64,000 nt of DNA, taken from assembly GCF_001563225.1 (NCBI RefSeq), contig NZ_CP014206.1:3158001-3222000 (forward strand). The letters are read 5' to 3'. The notes beneath the pieces are model-generated. The model did not search any database and was not told the DNA's origin. It worked only from the letters and a program-made list of their open reading frames with translations. Shown here one piece after another: positions 34,401 to 42,147 of this stretch; the stretch's first letter is position 1, and each line of letters starts with the position of its first letter. This DNA is from Pseudodesulfovibrio indicus. Its GTDB lineage: Bacteria; Desulfobacterota; Desulfovibrionia; Desulfovibrionales; Desulfovibrionaceae. Made by a program: the position numbers and the translations under genes.

Positions 34401-34499
34401 TTTGTTGAAAACCGAAGGAGATTCTCCCGAAATGGACGAAAAAAACTCCCTGCCCCGAGTTATGATTCTCGGGTCCAGGGAGGTCGGTGTAGCGGACAT
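31479..34499 (-). CDS. putA: Bifunctional proline dehydrogenase / glutamate semialdehyde dehydrogenase
   Basis: PutA oxidises proline to glutamate in two steps. The 1006 residues contain a proline dehydrogenase domain in the first about 480 (FAD-barrel patterns SIRLVKGAYWDYE and RLYCPYGDLLPGMAYLVRRL), then an aldehyde dehydrogenase domain (about 520-1000) with VIAPWNFPMAISVG, VIAEMGGKNA (catalytic Glu) and FQGQKCSACSR (catalytic Cys). It lacks an N-terminal ribbon-helix-helix DNA-binding domain, so it is not a self-regulating trifunctional type. The start has AAGGAG at good spacing. The Lrp gene is 25 bases upstream on the same strand. Confidence 0.95.
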   Translation of the reverse strand: MSATPTSLDPRIITRGREFFSSISGESPSVFNKGWWTGKVMDWAMKNEDFKVQMFRFVDVLPYLSTSESLSRHIEEYFAGDDSNIPDVLKWGATKTKFGGGLVAKVLNKTIRSNIESMARQFIIGQEAKEAVKGIKKLRKDGFAFVLDLLGEATVSEVESAAYRDGYLEVLNAIHKELDKWNALDNGAGGLDWGHTPKVNVAVKPSAFYSQSKPVDLEGTVDGMVASIEPVYKKVMEMGGFMCIDMEQLKYKEATVELYKRLRTKYPDYPHLGIVFQAYLRSVDEDVSSFIGWAREVNLPVSIRLVKGAYWDYETVLAKQNDWPVPVWTHKPESDMAYERVGRYILENSDICHFACASHNIRTISAIMESAAELKVPEERYEFQVLYGMAEPVRKGLKNVAKRVRLYCPYGDLLPGMAYLVRRLLENTANESFLKQTFADEADMDRLLENPAETLRRQLEGKCVTPSEDKGGLPRFKNFPPADFTLAAERDAYPASIAKLRKTMGGTVPLYINGQDVTTADTLDSYNPALPSEILGSVCQAGVEEVDRAVEAASAAYLTWRDVAPEERAEALLKAAQYLKDNVHDMAALQVLEVGKQWDQAQADVGEAIDFLEYYAREMIRLGKPRRMGRAPGEMSHLFYQGKGVAAVIAPWNFPMAISVGMVSAAIVCGNPVVYKPAGSSSCVGRALVDMWKAAGLPDGVFNYCPGRGSVMGDHLVDHPEVSVIAFTGSMEVGLRIQERAAKVQPGQQQCKRVIAEMGGKNAIIIDDDADLDEAVLGVLYSAFGFQGQKCSACSRVVVLDSIYDRFVERLTEAAKSVKLGPSENPANYMGPVVDKAAQQNVLRYVKIAEEEGRVLVKREVSEDLKATGGCYVPLTIVGDITRDHRIAQEEVFGPVLSVMRAKDMDEALAIANSTKFALTGAIYSRSPRNLERAYKEFRVGNLYLNKPSVGALVERHAFGGFKMSGVGSKSGGPDYLLQFLDPRLVCENTMRRGFAPIEEDDDWLS

Positions 34500-34524
34500 C
34501 GTTTGCTCCTTGTACTTCGTACTT

Positions 34525-34998
34525 CTAGTCGTTTTCGTGAGGTAGTGGTATGACCCGCGATTCTTTCACCGTGGTCAGCACTATGGTCGAGTTGGTGTCC
34601 CTGACCGGCCCGATGGTGCCGAACTTCGCCAGGGTCGCCTGCAACGCTTCGGTATCCTCGACCCGGACCTTGACCAGGTAGGAATCCCTTCCAGCCGTAT
34701 AATGAACTTCCAGAACCTCCGGGAATTCGGCCAGTTTCTGACCGACCTCGGTTGCGCCGACGCCCTCCTCCACGCGGATGGAAGTGAAGGCGGTCAGCCC
34801 GCGGCCCAGGGCTTTGTGGTTGACAATACATTCGTACCCCTTGATTATACCACTCTTCTTGAGCTTGCGCACGCGCTCGAGAACAGCGGAAGGAGCCTTG
34901 CCGACCTTGCGGGCAATTTCGGCATTGGAGACCTTTCCATCTTCCTGAAGGATGTTCAGGATTTCCAAATCCAGTTTGTCAATCTTTCTGTTATTCAT
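34525..34998 (-). CDS. Lrp/AsnC-family regulator, probably of putA
   Basis: A 157-residue feast/famine regulator. The helix-turn-helix is in residues about 5-55 (IDKLDLEILNILQEDGKVSN and KAPSAVLERVRKLKKSG), and the RAM ligand-binding domain follows (EVLEVHYTAGRDSYLVKVRV). The gene directly precedes putA, as do known Lrp-type regulators that sense proline (PutR-like), so that role is likely by context. The ATG at 34998 fits the conserved N-terminus; a GTG 27 bases upstream is a weaker alternative. Confidence 0.85.
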   Translation of the reverse strand: MNNRKIDKLDLEILNILQEDGKVSNAEIARKVGKAPSAVLERVRKLKKSGIIKGYECIVNHKALGRGLTAFTSIRVEEGVGATEVGQKLAEFPEVLEVHYTAGRDSYLVKVRVEDTEALQATLAKFGTIGPVRDTNSTIVLTTVKESRVIPLPHEND

Positions 34999-35155
34999 GG
35001 AATAAGGGAATAATATTCTTTTCACCCTGTGTCAAGCACCCCACCGGGCGCAAGACAAAGGATACAAACCGGCTTTCCTTTTCTGAAATCCTCGGATAAT
35101 CTGACAAATCGATATTTTTTGAGTTTCGACCGCCCAGCGCGGCACAGGATAATCC

Positions 35156-36304
35156 TTGAAAAGCAACTCGCTTGATCGTACCCGGGCCGATGCCCGCATA
35201 ACCGTCTCCGCACGAGGCGCCGTCATGACGGTCGCCCTTTCCGGCCGCCTGGACGCCGCCGGAACCGCCGCCGTCTGGGACGACGCGGTCAAGGGCGTGG
35301 GCGGAACCGGGTTCACCTCCCTGGTGGTGGACTGCGCGGGCGTGACCTACCTGAACGGCTCCGGCGAGGCCCTGCTGGTCAAGCTCAGGGAGATGGCCAG
35401 GACCATTGGCGCCACCTTCGAACTGCACAACATGCGCGACGAGGACCGCAAGCTGGCGGAGCTGACCTGGGACGTGGAGCTGCCCGCCTACGACGGCAAG
35501 AGCATGGAGCGCCGCTCGCTGGCCGAGACCCTGACCGACGCCGGAAGACAGTACTGGCAGAGCCTGCGCGCCATGATTGCCTTCGTGGGCGAATCCTCGA
35601 TCCTGGTCGGCCAGGTCCTGATCCGGCCCCACAAGGTGCGCTGGAAGGACGTTCTCCTGTCCTGCACCAACGTGGGCGTGGACTCCCTGTTCATCATCGT
35701 GCTCATCGGCTTTCTCATGGGGCTGATCATGTCCTTCCAGTCCGCCATCAGCCTGCAACGGTTCGGCGGCGAGATATTCGTGCCCAACATGCTCGGCCTG
35801 GTCATGTTCCGCGAGATGGGCCCGCTGGTCACCGCCATCCTGCTGGCCGCCCGGTCCGGCTCGGCCTTCGCAGCCGAGATCGGGACCATGAAGGTCAACG
35901 AGGAGCTGGACGCCCTGACCACCATGGGGCTGTCCCCCATGCGCTTTCTGGTGACGCCCAAGCTCCTGTCCGCCATGATGATGATTCCGCTGATGACCAT
36001 GTTCTTCAACCTGGCGAGCCTGGTGGGCGGGGCGGTGGTCATGCTCTCCATGGGCTATCCCCTGGTGACCTTCACCTCGCGCGTGTTCAGCTATCTCTCC
36101 CTGTCCGATTTCTGGGGCGGCATGCTCAAGGCCCTGGTGTTCAGCTTCCTGGTGGCGGGCGTGGGTTGCCTGCGCGGCCTGCAGACCCGGTCCGGGGCCA
36201 GCGCGGTGGGCCTTTCCACCACCAGCGCCGTGGTCACCGGCATCATCCTCATAGCCTTCGCCGACGGCCTCTTCGCCGTGGCGTACTATTACCTTGGATT
36301 TTAG
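35156..36304 (+). CDS. mlaE: STAS-MlaE fusion, ABC lipid-transport permease
   Basis: MlaE is the inner-membrane permease of the MlaFEDB lipid transport ABC system at the inner membrane. Residues about 15-110 form a STAS-like domain (VALSGRLDAAGTAAVWDDAV and DCAGVTYLNGSGEALL), equivalent to the separate MlaB subunit, fused to the MlaE permease (about 120-382), with the motif MFREMGPLVTAILLAARSGS and EIGTMKVNEELDALTTMGLS. The gene likely starts with TTG at 35156 (AGGA upstream). Downstream genes are mlaF, mlaD and an auxiliary lipoprotein, all on the same strand, so the operon makes a complete system without a separate mlaB. Confidence 0.9.
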   Translation: MKSNSLDRTRADARITVSARGAVMTVALSGRLDAAGTAAVWDDAVKGVGGTGFTSLVVDCAGVTYLNGSGEALLVKLREMARTIGATFELHNMRDEDRKLAELTWDVELPAYDGKSMERRSLAETLTDAGRQYWQSLRAMIAFVGESSILVGQVLIRPHKVRWKDVLLSCTNVGVDSLFIIVLIGFLMGLIMSFQSAISLQRFGGEIFVPNMLGLVMFREMGPLVTAILLAARSGSAFAAEIGTMKVNEELDALTTMGLSPMRFLVTPKLLSAMMMIPLMTMFFNLASLVGGAVVMLSMGYPLVTFTSRVFSYLSLSDFWGGMLKALVFSFLVAGVGCLRGLQTRSGASAVGLSTTSAVVTGIILIAFADGLFAVAYYYLGF

Positions 36305-36314
36305 GAAGGGGCGC

Positions 36315-37115
36315 ATGGAAAACGAAACGGTCATCAGCGTGCGCAACCTGACCTGCGGGTACGACGGAAACGTGGTCGTGGACAACGTCAGCTTCGACAT
36401 CCACCGGGGCGAGGTGTTCGTCATCCTGGGCGGATCGGGCTGCGGCAAGTCCACCCTGCTCAAGAACATGATCGGCCTGATCCAGCCCATGGCCGGAGAG
36501 GTCTTCTACGGCGAGGACGAACTGACCTCGGCCGACGGCGCACGGCGCGACGCCATCATCCGCAAATTCGGGGTCATGTACCAGATGGGCGCGCTCTTCG
36601 GGTCCATGTCACTGCTCCAGAACGTCATGCTCCCCCTGGAGGAGTTCACGGACCTGCCCCGCGAGGCCATCTCGATCATCGCCAAGTCCAAGCTGGCCAT
36701 GGTGGACCTGGAGCAGGCCGCCTACAAGATGCCCGCCGCCCTGTCCGGCGGCATGAAGAAGCGCGCGGCCATAGCCAGGGCCATGGCGCTCGATCCCGGC
36801 ATCCTGTTCCTGGACGAGCCGGGCGCCGGGCTGGACCCCATCTCCAGCGCGTCACTGGACGAGCTGATCATGGACCTCTCCAAGAATCTCGGCATCACCT
36901 TCGTCATCGTCACGCACGAGCTGGAGTCCATTTACAAAATAGCTGATCGGGTTATCATGCTCGACAGGGAAGTCAAATCCATCGTGGCCGAAGGCGACCC
37001 CCGCGAGCTGCGGGACACCTCCACCAACCTGTTCGTCCGGCGGTTCTTTCTCCGCCAGCCGAACATAGGCAAACCCGGCTATGACGAAAACGGGCAGCCC
37101 GTAGCGCAAGGATAG
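36315..37115 (+). CDS. mlaF: Mla ABC transporter ATP-binding protein
   Basis: The ATPase subunit that drives phospholipid transport by MlaE/MlaD. The 266 residues have Walker A GGSGCGKST (about residue 40), ABC signature LSGGMKKRAAIARA and Walker B with D-loop ILFLDEPGAGLDP. The ATG at 36315, with GGAAGGGG upstream, is chosen; an ATG-less extension reaches into the permease gene. It follows mlaE after 10 bases and precedes mlaD by 3. Confidence 0.93.
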   Translation: MENETVISVRNLTCGYDGNVVVDNVSFDIHRGEVFVILGGSGCGKSTLLKNMIGLIQPMAGEVFYGEDELTSADGARRDAIIRKFGVMYQMGALFGSMSLLQNVMLPLEEFTDLPREAISIIAKSKLAMVDLEQAAYKMPAALSGGMKKRAAIARAMALDPGILFLDEPGAGLDPISSASLDELIMDLSKNLGITFVIVTHELESIYKIADRVIMLDREVKSIVAEGDPRELRDTSTNLFVRRFFLRQPNIGKPGYDENGQPVAQG

Positions 37116-37118
37116 GCA

Positions 37119-38270
37119 ATGATACGGAAAAACGACTACTTCAAGCTGGGCCTCTTCATCATCCTCGGCACCGGCATGCTGCTGGCCATGGTCATCATCC
37201 TGGGAGCGGGCCGGTTTTTCGAGACCACCTATCCCCTGGAGACCTACTTCGACGAATCCGTCAACGGCCTGTCCGTCGGGTCCCCGGTCAAGCTGCGCGG
37301 CGTCCAGGTGGGCCGCGTGTCCCAGATCAATTTCGTGACCAACATCTATCCCGAAGCCCGCGAGCGCGAAATCCGCTACGTCTACGTCCTCTGCGAGATC
37401 AACCCGGATCTCTTCGACGACATGAGCGAAGAGGAGTTCGACGATTACGTCCGCCGGGAGTCCAAGCGCGGCATGCGCATCCGGCCCACCTCCCTGGGAT
37501 TGACCGGCCAGCTCTTCCTGAACACCGTGTACCAGGACGCCGAGAGCAACCCGCCCCTGCCCCTGGACTGGACCCCGGAGTTCGCCTACGTTCCGTCCGT
37601 GCCCTCCACCCTCAGCCGGGTCGAGGAGGCCGTGACCACCATCAGCAAGACCCTGAGTTCCCTCAAGCAGGAAGACCTCCAGTCCATCATAACCGACGTC
37701 AAATCCATCGTCGGAACCATCGACGACTTCATGAAGACCCAGGGCGGCCAGGAAGCGGGCGAGCGCATGCTCGACATCCTGCAGTCCACGCGCGGCATCC
37801 TTTCCCGAACCGACAAGCTGCTGTCCGATCCCGCCGCCGAGGCGATCATCCCGAACGTCTCGGCCATCACCGCCAACGTCAGCCGGATCACCGAGGAATC
37901 GGCGGACAACATCATCAATGCCGCAGCCGAGACCCGCGCGGCCATCGCCAGCTTCAAGCAGGCCTCCCAGGTCCTGAGCAGGACCCTGACCGATCCCCGC
38001 ATGGACAAGGCCATGGGCGAGATCGCCCCCACGCTGGAGAACATCTCCCAGGCGTCCGCCGACCTGGCCGCCGCGGTCAGCAAGATCCACGCCCTGGTCA
38101 ACCGCGTGAACGGCAACATCGCCGCCGAGGAAGGGGCCCTCCACTCCATCATCGAGGACACCAGGGAAGTGCTGCAAAACGTCAAGGAGCTGACCGAAGA
38201 CGCCAAGCGCTACCCGTCCGGCGTGCTCTTCGGCAATCCGCCGACCAAACCCAATCCCGAAACCAAGTAA
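37119..38270 (+). CDS. mlaD: MCE-domain substrate-binding protein (MlaD-like)
   Basis: A 383-residue membrane-anchored protein. One membrane segment covers about residues 9-30 (LGLFIILGTGMLLAMVIILG), followed by an MCE domain (about 40-130, with VNGLSVGSPVKLRGVQVGRV). The C-terminal part (about 165-370) is long and helical, with repeated Thr/Asp/Ala-rich heptads, much longer than E. coli MlaD, and probably forms a periplasmic coiled-coil tunnel or spacer. It begins 3 bases after mlaF and is in the same operon. Confidence 0.9.
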   Translation: MIRKNDYFKLGLFIILGTGMLLAMVIILGAGRFFETTYPLETYFDESVNGLSVGSPVKLRGVQVGRVSQINFVTNIYPEAREREIRYVYVLCEINPDLFDDMSEEEFDDYVRRESKRGMRIRPTSLGLTGQLFLNTVYQDAESNPPLPLDWTPEFAYVPSVPSTLSRVEEAVTTISKTLSSLKQEDLQSIITDVKSIVGTIDDFMKTQGGQEAGERMLDILQSTRGILSRTDKLLSDPAAEAIIPNVSAITANVSRITEESADNIINAAAETRAAIASFKQASQVLSRTLTDPRMDKAMGEIAPTLENISQASADLAAAVSKIHALVNRVNGNIAAEEGALHSIIEDTREVLQNVKELTEDAKRYPSGVLFGNPPTKPNPETK

Positions 38271-38282
38271 CCGGGGGCCGAC

Positions 38283-38900
38283 ATGAAACCATACCGCATC
38301 CTGATCCTCGTCCTGGCCGTGGCCCTGGCCGCCTCCGCCTGCGTCAAGCTCGGCGGCAAGCCCGTGGACAAGCGCTACTACCAGCTCTCGCCCGAACGCA
38401 CCGCCGCCGCAGCAACCCAGCCCCGCGAAGAAACCCTCAAGATCCGCCGGCTGGCCGTGTCCGATCTCTACAACGCCCGCGAGCTGGTCTACCGGGGCCC
38501 GGAGGGGGCCATAGACTCCGACTTCTACAACCTGCTCTTCGTCACCCCCGGCAACATGCTGACCACCGAACTGCGCCGCTGGCTGACCGAGTCCGGACTG
38601 TTCACCCATATCGTCGCGCCCGGCAGCCTGGTGGTCCCCGGCCTGACCCTGGAAGGCATGGTCAACGCCCTGTACGGCGACTATTCCGGCCCTGCACCCG
38701 CCGCCGTGGTCGAAATGCAGTTCTTCGTGGTGGACGAATCCAACGCCGAGAACGCCATCGTCTTCGCCGGCTCGTACAAGGAGCGGGTGCCCCTCGCCTC
38801 CGCCGATCCCCAGACCCTGGTCCAGGGCATGACACAGGCCGTGGCCCATATCTTCACCAACCTTGAAAACGATCTGGCCGTTGCGCCGCTTGAGAACTGA
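38283..38900 (+). CDS. ABC-type transport auxiliary lipoprotein
   Basis: A 205-residue lipoprotein with the lipobox ASAC (Cys at about residue 20). It matches the ABC_trans_aux/PqiC-like family that accompanies MCE systems, with RYYQLSP near residue 32 and GLTLEGMVNALYGDYSG around 120. It lies 12 bases after mlaD, and its TGA overlaps the ATG of darP. It probably connects the MCE system to the outer membrane. Confidence 0.85.
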   Translation: MKPYRILILVLAVALAASACVKLGGKPVDKRYYQLSPERTAAAATQPREETLKIRRLAVSDLYNARELVYRGPEGAIDSDFYNLLFVTPGNMLTTELRRWLTESGLFTHIVAPGSLVVPGLTLEGMVNALYGDYSGPAPAAVVEMQFFVVDESNAENAIVFAGSYKERVPLASADPQTLVQGMTQAVAHIFTNLENDLAVAPLEN

Positions 38901-39430
38901 TGGTCAAGAAAGCCAAAACATACCGTCCCGAAGAATTCGACGAAATCGACGACCGCCCCAGCCGCTCCCAGCTGAAGCGCGACATGATCGAGCTGCAACA
39001 GCTCGGCGCCGACATGGCCGCGCTGGGCGACAAGGTGGTCAAGGAGGCGGGCCTGCCCCCGGAAGTGGAAAAGGCCCTGCTGCTCATCAAGAGCATGACC
39101 AAGCACGAGGCCCGGCGGCGGCACATGCAGTACGTGGGCAAGCTCATGCGGACCTTCGACACCACCCACGTGCGCGAGTTGGTCGAAACGGCCAAGCTCG
39201 GCCACCAGGTCAAGACCGCCGAGTTCCAGCGCGTGGAAGACCTGCGCGACCGGCTGCTCGACGGCGACGACGACCTGCTCTCCAAGCTCTACGAAGTCTA
39301 CCCGGACGAGGCCCAGCGTCTCCGCCAGCTCGCCCTTGGCGCGCGCCGGGAAGCCGCCGGCGGCAAGCCGCCCAAGGAATCCCGCGCCCTCTTCCGCCTC
39401 CTCCGCTCCCTGCCTCCCTTCGAGGAGTAG
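38900..39430 (+). CDS. darP: Ribosome-associated protein DarP/YjgA family
   Basis: A 176-residue basic-acidic helical protein matching the YjgA (DUF615) family, which takes part in late assembly of the large ribosomal subunit. Visible family features are SRSQLKRDMIELQQLGADMA near residue 20, RRRHMQYVGKLMR near 72 and the C-terminal Arg-rich helix. The ATG overlaps the stop of the lipoprotein gene, so it is part of the Mla operon transcript. A copy of the dispersed repeat begins 2 bases after its stop. Confidence 0.85.
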   Translation: MVKKAKTYRPEEFDEIDDRPSRSQLKRDMIELQQLGADMAALGDKVVKEAGLPPEVEKALLLIKSMTKHEARRRHMQYVGKLMRTFDTTHVRELVETAKLGHQVKTAEFQRVEDLRDRLLDGDDDLLSKLYEVYPDEAQRLRQLALGARREAAGGKPPKESRALFRLLRSLPPFEE

Positions 39431-39432
39431 GC

Positions 39433-39551
39433 GCCTCCGGCGGCCGGGGGAAGGGGAAGAGGGGAACCCTTTGCAAAGGGTTCCCCTCTTCCCCTTCCCC
39501 CGGACCCCCATCCCCATCTCCCCTCCGAACTCTTTGGGTCGCTTCGCGAGG
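39433..39551 (+). repeat. Dispersed long-hairpin repeat, copy C (left module)
   Basis: GCCTCCGGCGGCC, a long hairpin with an AACCCTTTGCAAAGGGTT core, CCCCCATCCCC, AACTCTTTG and CGCTTCGCG. Same order as in copies A, B and D. Confidence 0.8.
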
Positions 39552-39644
39552 TTTGATGGTCATGAAAACACCTGCCACAGCACGCTGCTTTTCCAAGACA
39601 AACCCGCACGACAAAACGCATCCGCACGGACACGAGCGAAGCGA

Positions 39645-39752
39645 GCGATAAAAAGCTTTGAAGGGGGAGTCCAGAGGGGGAAACTTTCTCGAAAGTTTCC
39701 CCCTCTGGCCGATCGCTGCTGTCCTCATCCGTAAGGCTGGAGGCCCGGAGGC
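39645..39752 (-). repeat. Dispersed hairpin repeat, copy C (right, inverted module)
   Basis: On the minus strand it has a GCCTCCGGGCC end, a 17-bp hairpin (CCAGAGGGGGAAACTTT arms, 39671-39708) and AAAGCTTTTTATCGC. As in copy A, the right module faces the left one. The 431-base gap between darP and the next gene holds only these modules and about 90 bases of unremarkable sequence between them. Confidence 0.6.
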
Positions 39753-39861
39753 ATTCTTCCCAAAAATAATCCGCGCCGGTCTTGACGGGGGATTTGGGGG
39801 ATTATCTATTGGTCATTGAATCAAACGCGGCGGGTCCGCCGTTTTTAAGGAGATGATACAG

Positions 39862-40131
39862 ATGGTTATTCACGAATACGCCGGAGTCGTCACGGAGTTG
39901 CCCGACAAGGATTGCCCGCATTGCGGCAAAACCCTCGACGCATGGCTCGCGCCGCCGGAGACCGGCTGGGGCGTCATCCTGATCTGCAACAACAACAATT
40001 GTCCGCACTACCTCGGTTCCGAGGGCGACATCATGCACAAGCGCGACGATTCCCATCTGGGCTGCCGCTATGCCGAAGACCCGGCCAACGGCTTCAAGCC
40101 CGTCAACGTCCTTGCCGTCTGCCCCCACTAG
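39862..40131 (+). CDS. Small Cys-rich zinc-ribbon-like protein
   Basis: An 89-residue soluble protein with six Cys: CPHCGK near the start, CNNNNCPHY in the middle, and single Cys in HLGCRY and AVCPH at the end, suggesting zinc or Fe-S binding in a rubredoxin- or zinc-ribbon-like way. The ATG at 39862 has AAGGAG 9 bases upstream; an ATG at 39853 would sit too close. A terminator follows, so it is a single-gene transcript. I do not recognise a defined family. Confidence 0.7.
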   Translation: MVIHEYAGVVTELPDKDCPHCGKTLDAWLAPPETGWGVILICNNNNCPHYLGSEGDIMHKRDDSHLGCRYAEDPANGFKPVNVLAVCPH

Positions 40132-40155
40132 GGGAGATTTCATAGAACACCGTGG

Positions 40156-40184
40156 AAAAGGCCCCGTGCAAGCGGGGCCTTTTT
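40156..40184 (+). terminator. Rho-independent terminator
   Basis: AAAAGGCCCCG pairs with CGGGGCCTTTT around a 6-base loop, followed by T, 25 bases after the stop of the Cys-rich gene. Confidence 0.88.
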
Positions 40185-40296
40185 CATTTGGCGCGGGTGC
40201 GCCTATGGAGACCATCCGAATATGTGATGGCATATCAGGTTCCCTTCATTGGGGAACAATGCTAGATCGTTCCATCAAGCGCAAATGGAGAACGGC

Positions 40297-41202
40297 ATGG
40301 TCATCGAGGAAGGTAAGACGAAGGCATTTCTGGCCCTTTGGGGAGCGGTCCTGCTCTGGGCCAGCTCGTTCATCGTGCTCAAGATCGCCTTCCAGCGGTT
40401 CGACCCCATGGTGGTCATCTTCGGCCGCATGTTCGTGGCCAGCCTCGGCTTCATGCTCGTGTTCCGACGGCTCCGGCACATCGACTACCAGCCCGGCGAC
40501 TGGAAGCTGCTCGCCTTCATGGGCGTGTGCGAACCGGGGCTGTACTTCATTTTCGAGGCCCTGGCCCTGACCTATACCGACGCCTCGCAGGCGGGCATGA
40601 TCTGCGCCCTGCTGCCGCTGATGGTGGCCGTGGCCGCGCGGCTGGTGCTGGGCGAACCGCTGTCCAAGCGGATGGCCTCGGGCTTCGGCCTGGCCATCGT
40701 GGGTGCGGTGCTGCTCTCCGCCGTGGCCGAGAAGACGGACACCGCCTCCAACCCGGTTCTCGGCAACTTCCTGGAATTCCTGGCCATGATCTGCGCCTGC
40801 GGATACATGATCGCCATGAAAAAGCTGATGCCTCGCTACAACTCGTGGTTCCTGACCATGATCCAGGCGTTCATCGGCGCGGTGTTCTATTTTCCGCTGC
40901 TCTTCCTGCCCTCCACCAAGATGCCCGTGGCCTTCGACTTCACGGGCGTGGCCTCGATCCTCTATCTGGGCACCTTCGTGACCATCATGGCCTACGGGCT
41001 GTACAACTACGGCATGTCCAAGATTCCCACGGCCCAGGCCTCGGCGTTCATCAACCTGATCCCGGTGATCACCCTGATCCTGGGCATGGTCCTGCTGGGC
41101 GAACGGCTGAACTGGATGCAGTACGCGGCCTCGGTGATCGTCATCGGCGGGGTCTACGTCAGCCAGGACAACAAGTCCCGCAAGGTTGCAGCTGCCGCCT
41201 AA
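40297..41202 (+). CDS. EamA/DMT-family transporter
   Basis: A 301-residue inner-membrane protein with ten predicted membrane segments in two EamA halves (first beginning AFLALWGAVLLWASSFIVL, second with GTFVTIMAYGLYNYGMS and LGMVLLGERL near 240-265). Members export amino acids or metabolites; the substrate here is unknown. The ATG at 40297 with GGAG 6 bases upstream is chosen over the ATG at 40285. Its stop overlaps the convergent end of mqnD by a few bases. Confidence 0.87.
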   Translation: MVIEEGKTKAFLALWGAVLLWASSFIVLKIAFQRFDPMVVIFGRMFVASLGFMLVFRRLRHIDYQPGDWKLLAFMGVCEPGLYFIFEALALTYTDASQAGMICALLPLMVAVAARLVLGEPLSKRMASGFGLAIVGAVLLSAVAEKTDTASNPVLGNFLEFLAMICACGYMIAMKKLMPRYNSWFLTMIQAFIGAVFYFPLLFLPSTKMPVAFDFTGVASILYLGTFVTIMAYGLYNYGMSKIPTAQASAFINLIPVITLILGMVLLGERLNWMQYAASVIVIGGVYVSQDNKSRKVAAAA

Positions 41203-42026
41203 ATCTCGATGAAGATGTCCTTCCGGGTGCAGCCCGCCTCGGCCAGCAGCCGGGACACGGCCTCCATCCCGGACTCCCCCACGTCCAGGCTGTAGTCGGT
41301 GACGAAGGTCTCGATGTGACTGCACACCACGTCTTCGCTCAGCTCCTGGGCATGGCTGCGGACATAGTCGCGCCCGGCCTCGGGGTTGGCTCGCGCCGCG
41401 CCCAGCGACCGCCGGATGGCCTCGTTCATGCGCCGGGCCGTGTCCTCGCCCAGTGAGCGCCTGATGGCGATGGCCCCCAGCGGGATGGGCAGCCCGGTAA
41501 ATCCCTCCCACCACGCGCCCAGGTCCAGGACCCGCTTCAAGCCGCGTTCCGAGAACGTGAACCGCCCCTCGTGGATGACCACGCCCGCTTCCACCGATCC
41601 CGCCTCCACGGCGGGCATGACCTCGTCGAAGACCATGGGCACGCGCTCCACGGCGATGCCCGCCTCGCGGCAGCAGAGGCCGAAGATCAGGTTGGCCGTG
41701 GTCCGCTCGCCGGGGATGGCCACCCGCGCACCGTCCAGGGATTCGAGCGTCCTGTCCCGGCCCGACACCAGCACCGGCCCGGCCCCGTAGCCCATGGCCC
41801 CGCCCGCGCGCAGCAGCACGTAGTCGTCCAGGATTCCCGCGGCGGCCGCCACCGAGATCTTGACCACGTCCAGCGACCCGGATGCGGCCAGCCCGTTCAG
41901 CTCCTCCACGTCGGCCAGGGTCACGGACAGCCCGCCCGGCCACTGGATCAGCCCGGTGGCCAGGGCGTGAAAGATATAGGTGTCGTTGGGACAGGGGGAA
42001 AAGCCGATGCTCAAATTCCTAGGCAT
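41199..42026 (-). CDS. mqnD: 1,4-dihydroxy-6-naphthoate synthase
   Basis: MqnD is the last futalosine-pathway-specific enzyme before prenylation in menaquinone synthesis, forming 1,4-dihydroxy-6-naphthoate from cyclic dehypoxanthinyl futalosine. The 275 residues carry the start motif SIGFSPCPNDTYIFHALATG and the substrate-binding fold shared with MqnA (AIPGERTTANLI near residue 104; VVIHEGRFTF near 150). It diverges from the tetR-mqnECA operon; the gap 42027-42147 holds the shared regulatory region. Confidence 0.93.
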   Translation of the reverse strand: MPRNLSIGFSPCPNDTYIFHALATGLIQWPGGLSVTLADVEELNGLAASGSLDVVKISVAAAAGILDDYVLLRAGGAMGYGAGPVLVSGRDRTLESLDGARVAIPGERTTANLIFGLCCREAGIAVERVPMVFDEVMPAVEAGSVEAGVVIHEGRFTFSERGLKRVLDLGAWWEGFTGLPIPLGAIAIRRSLGEDTARRMNEAIRRSLGAARANPEAGRDYVRSHAQELSEDVVCSHIETFVTDYSLDVGESGMEAVSRLLAEAGCTRKDIFIEI

Positions 42027-42063
42027 GATAACTCTTTGGTATAACGTAATTTTTACAGCACTC

Positions 42064-42092
42064 TTGACACAGCCGCCCGGCGGCGGTAGTCA
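42064..42092 (+). promoter_or_regulatory. Probable sigma-70 promoter of tetR-mqnECA
   Basis: TTGACA, 17 bases, TAGTCA. The -35 element is perfect and the -10 element weak. The palindrome at 42093-42112 starts immediately after it. Confidence 0.5.
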
Positions 42093-42112
42093 TGGTGACC
42101 ACCTGGTCACCA
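42093..42112. promoter_or_regulatory. Palindromic operator between mqnD and tetR
   Basis: TGGTGACCA-N2-TGGTCACCA: perfect 9-bp half-sites around a 2-base centre. Probable binding site for the adjacent TetR-family protein, placed to cover the transcription start and able to act on both divergent directions. Confidence 0.8.
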
Positions 42113-42147
42113 CTAACGGAACGAACCACAAAGAGCAACCCCCACAA

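Noticed and set aside
39800-40233. A 143-residue minus-strand open frame over the Cys-rich gene
   Set aside because: It has no ribosome-binding site, and the plus-strand gene has a good start, conserved Cys pairs and a terminator.
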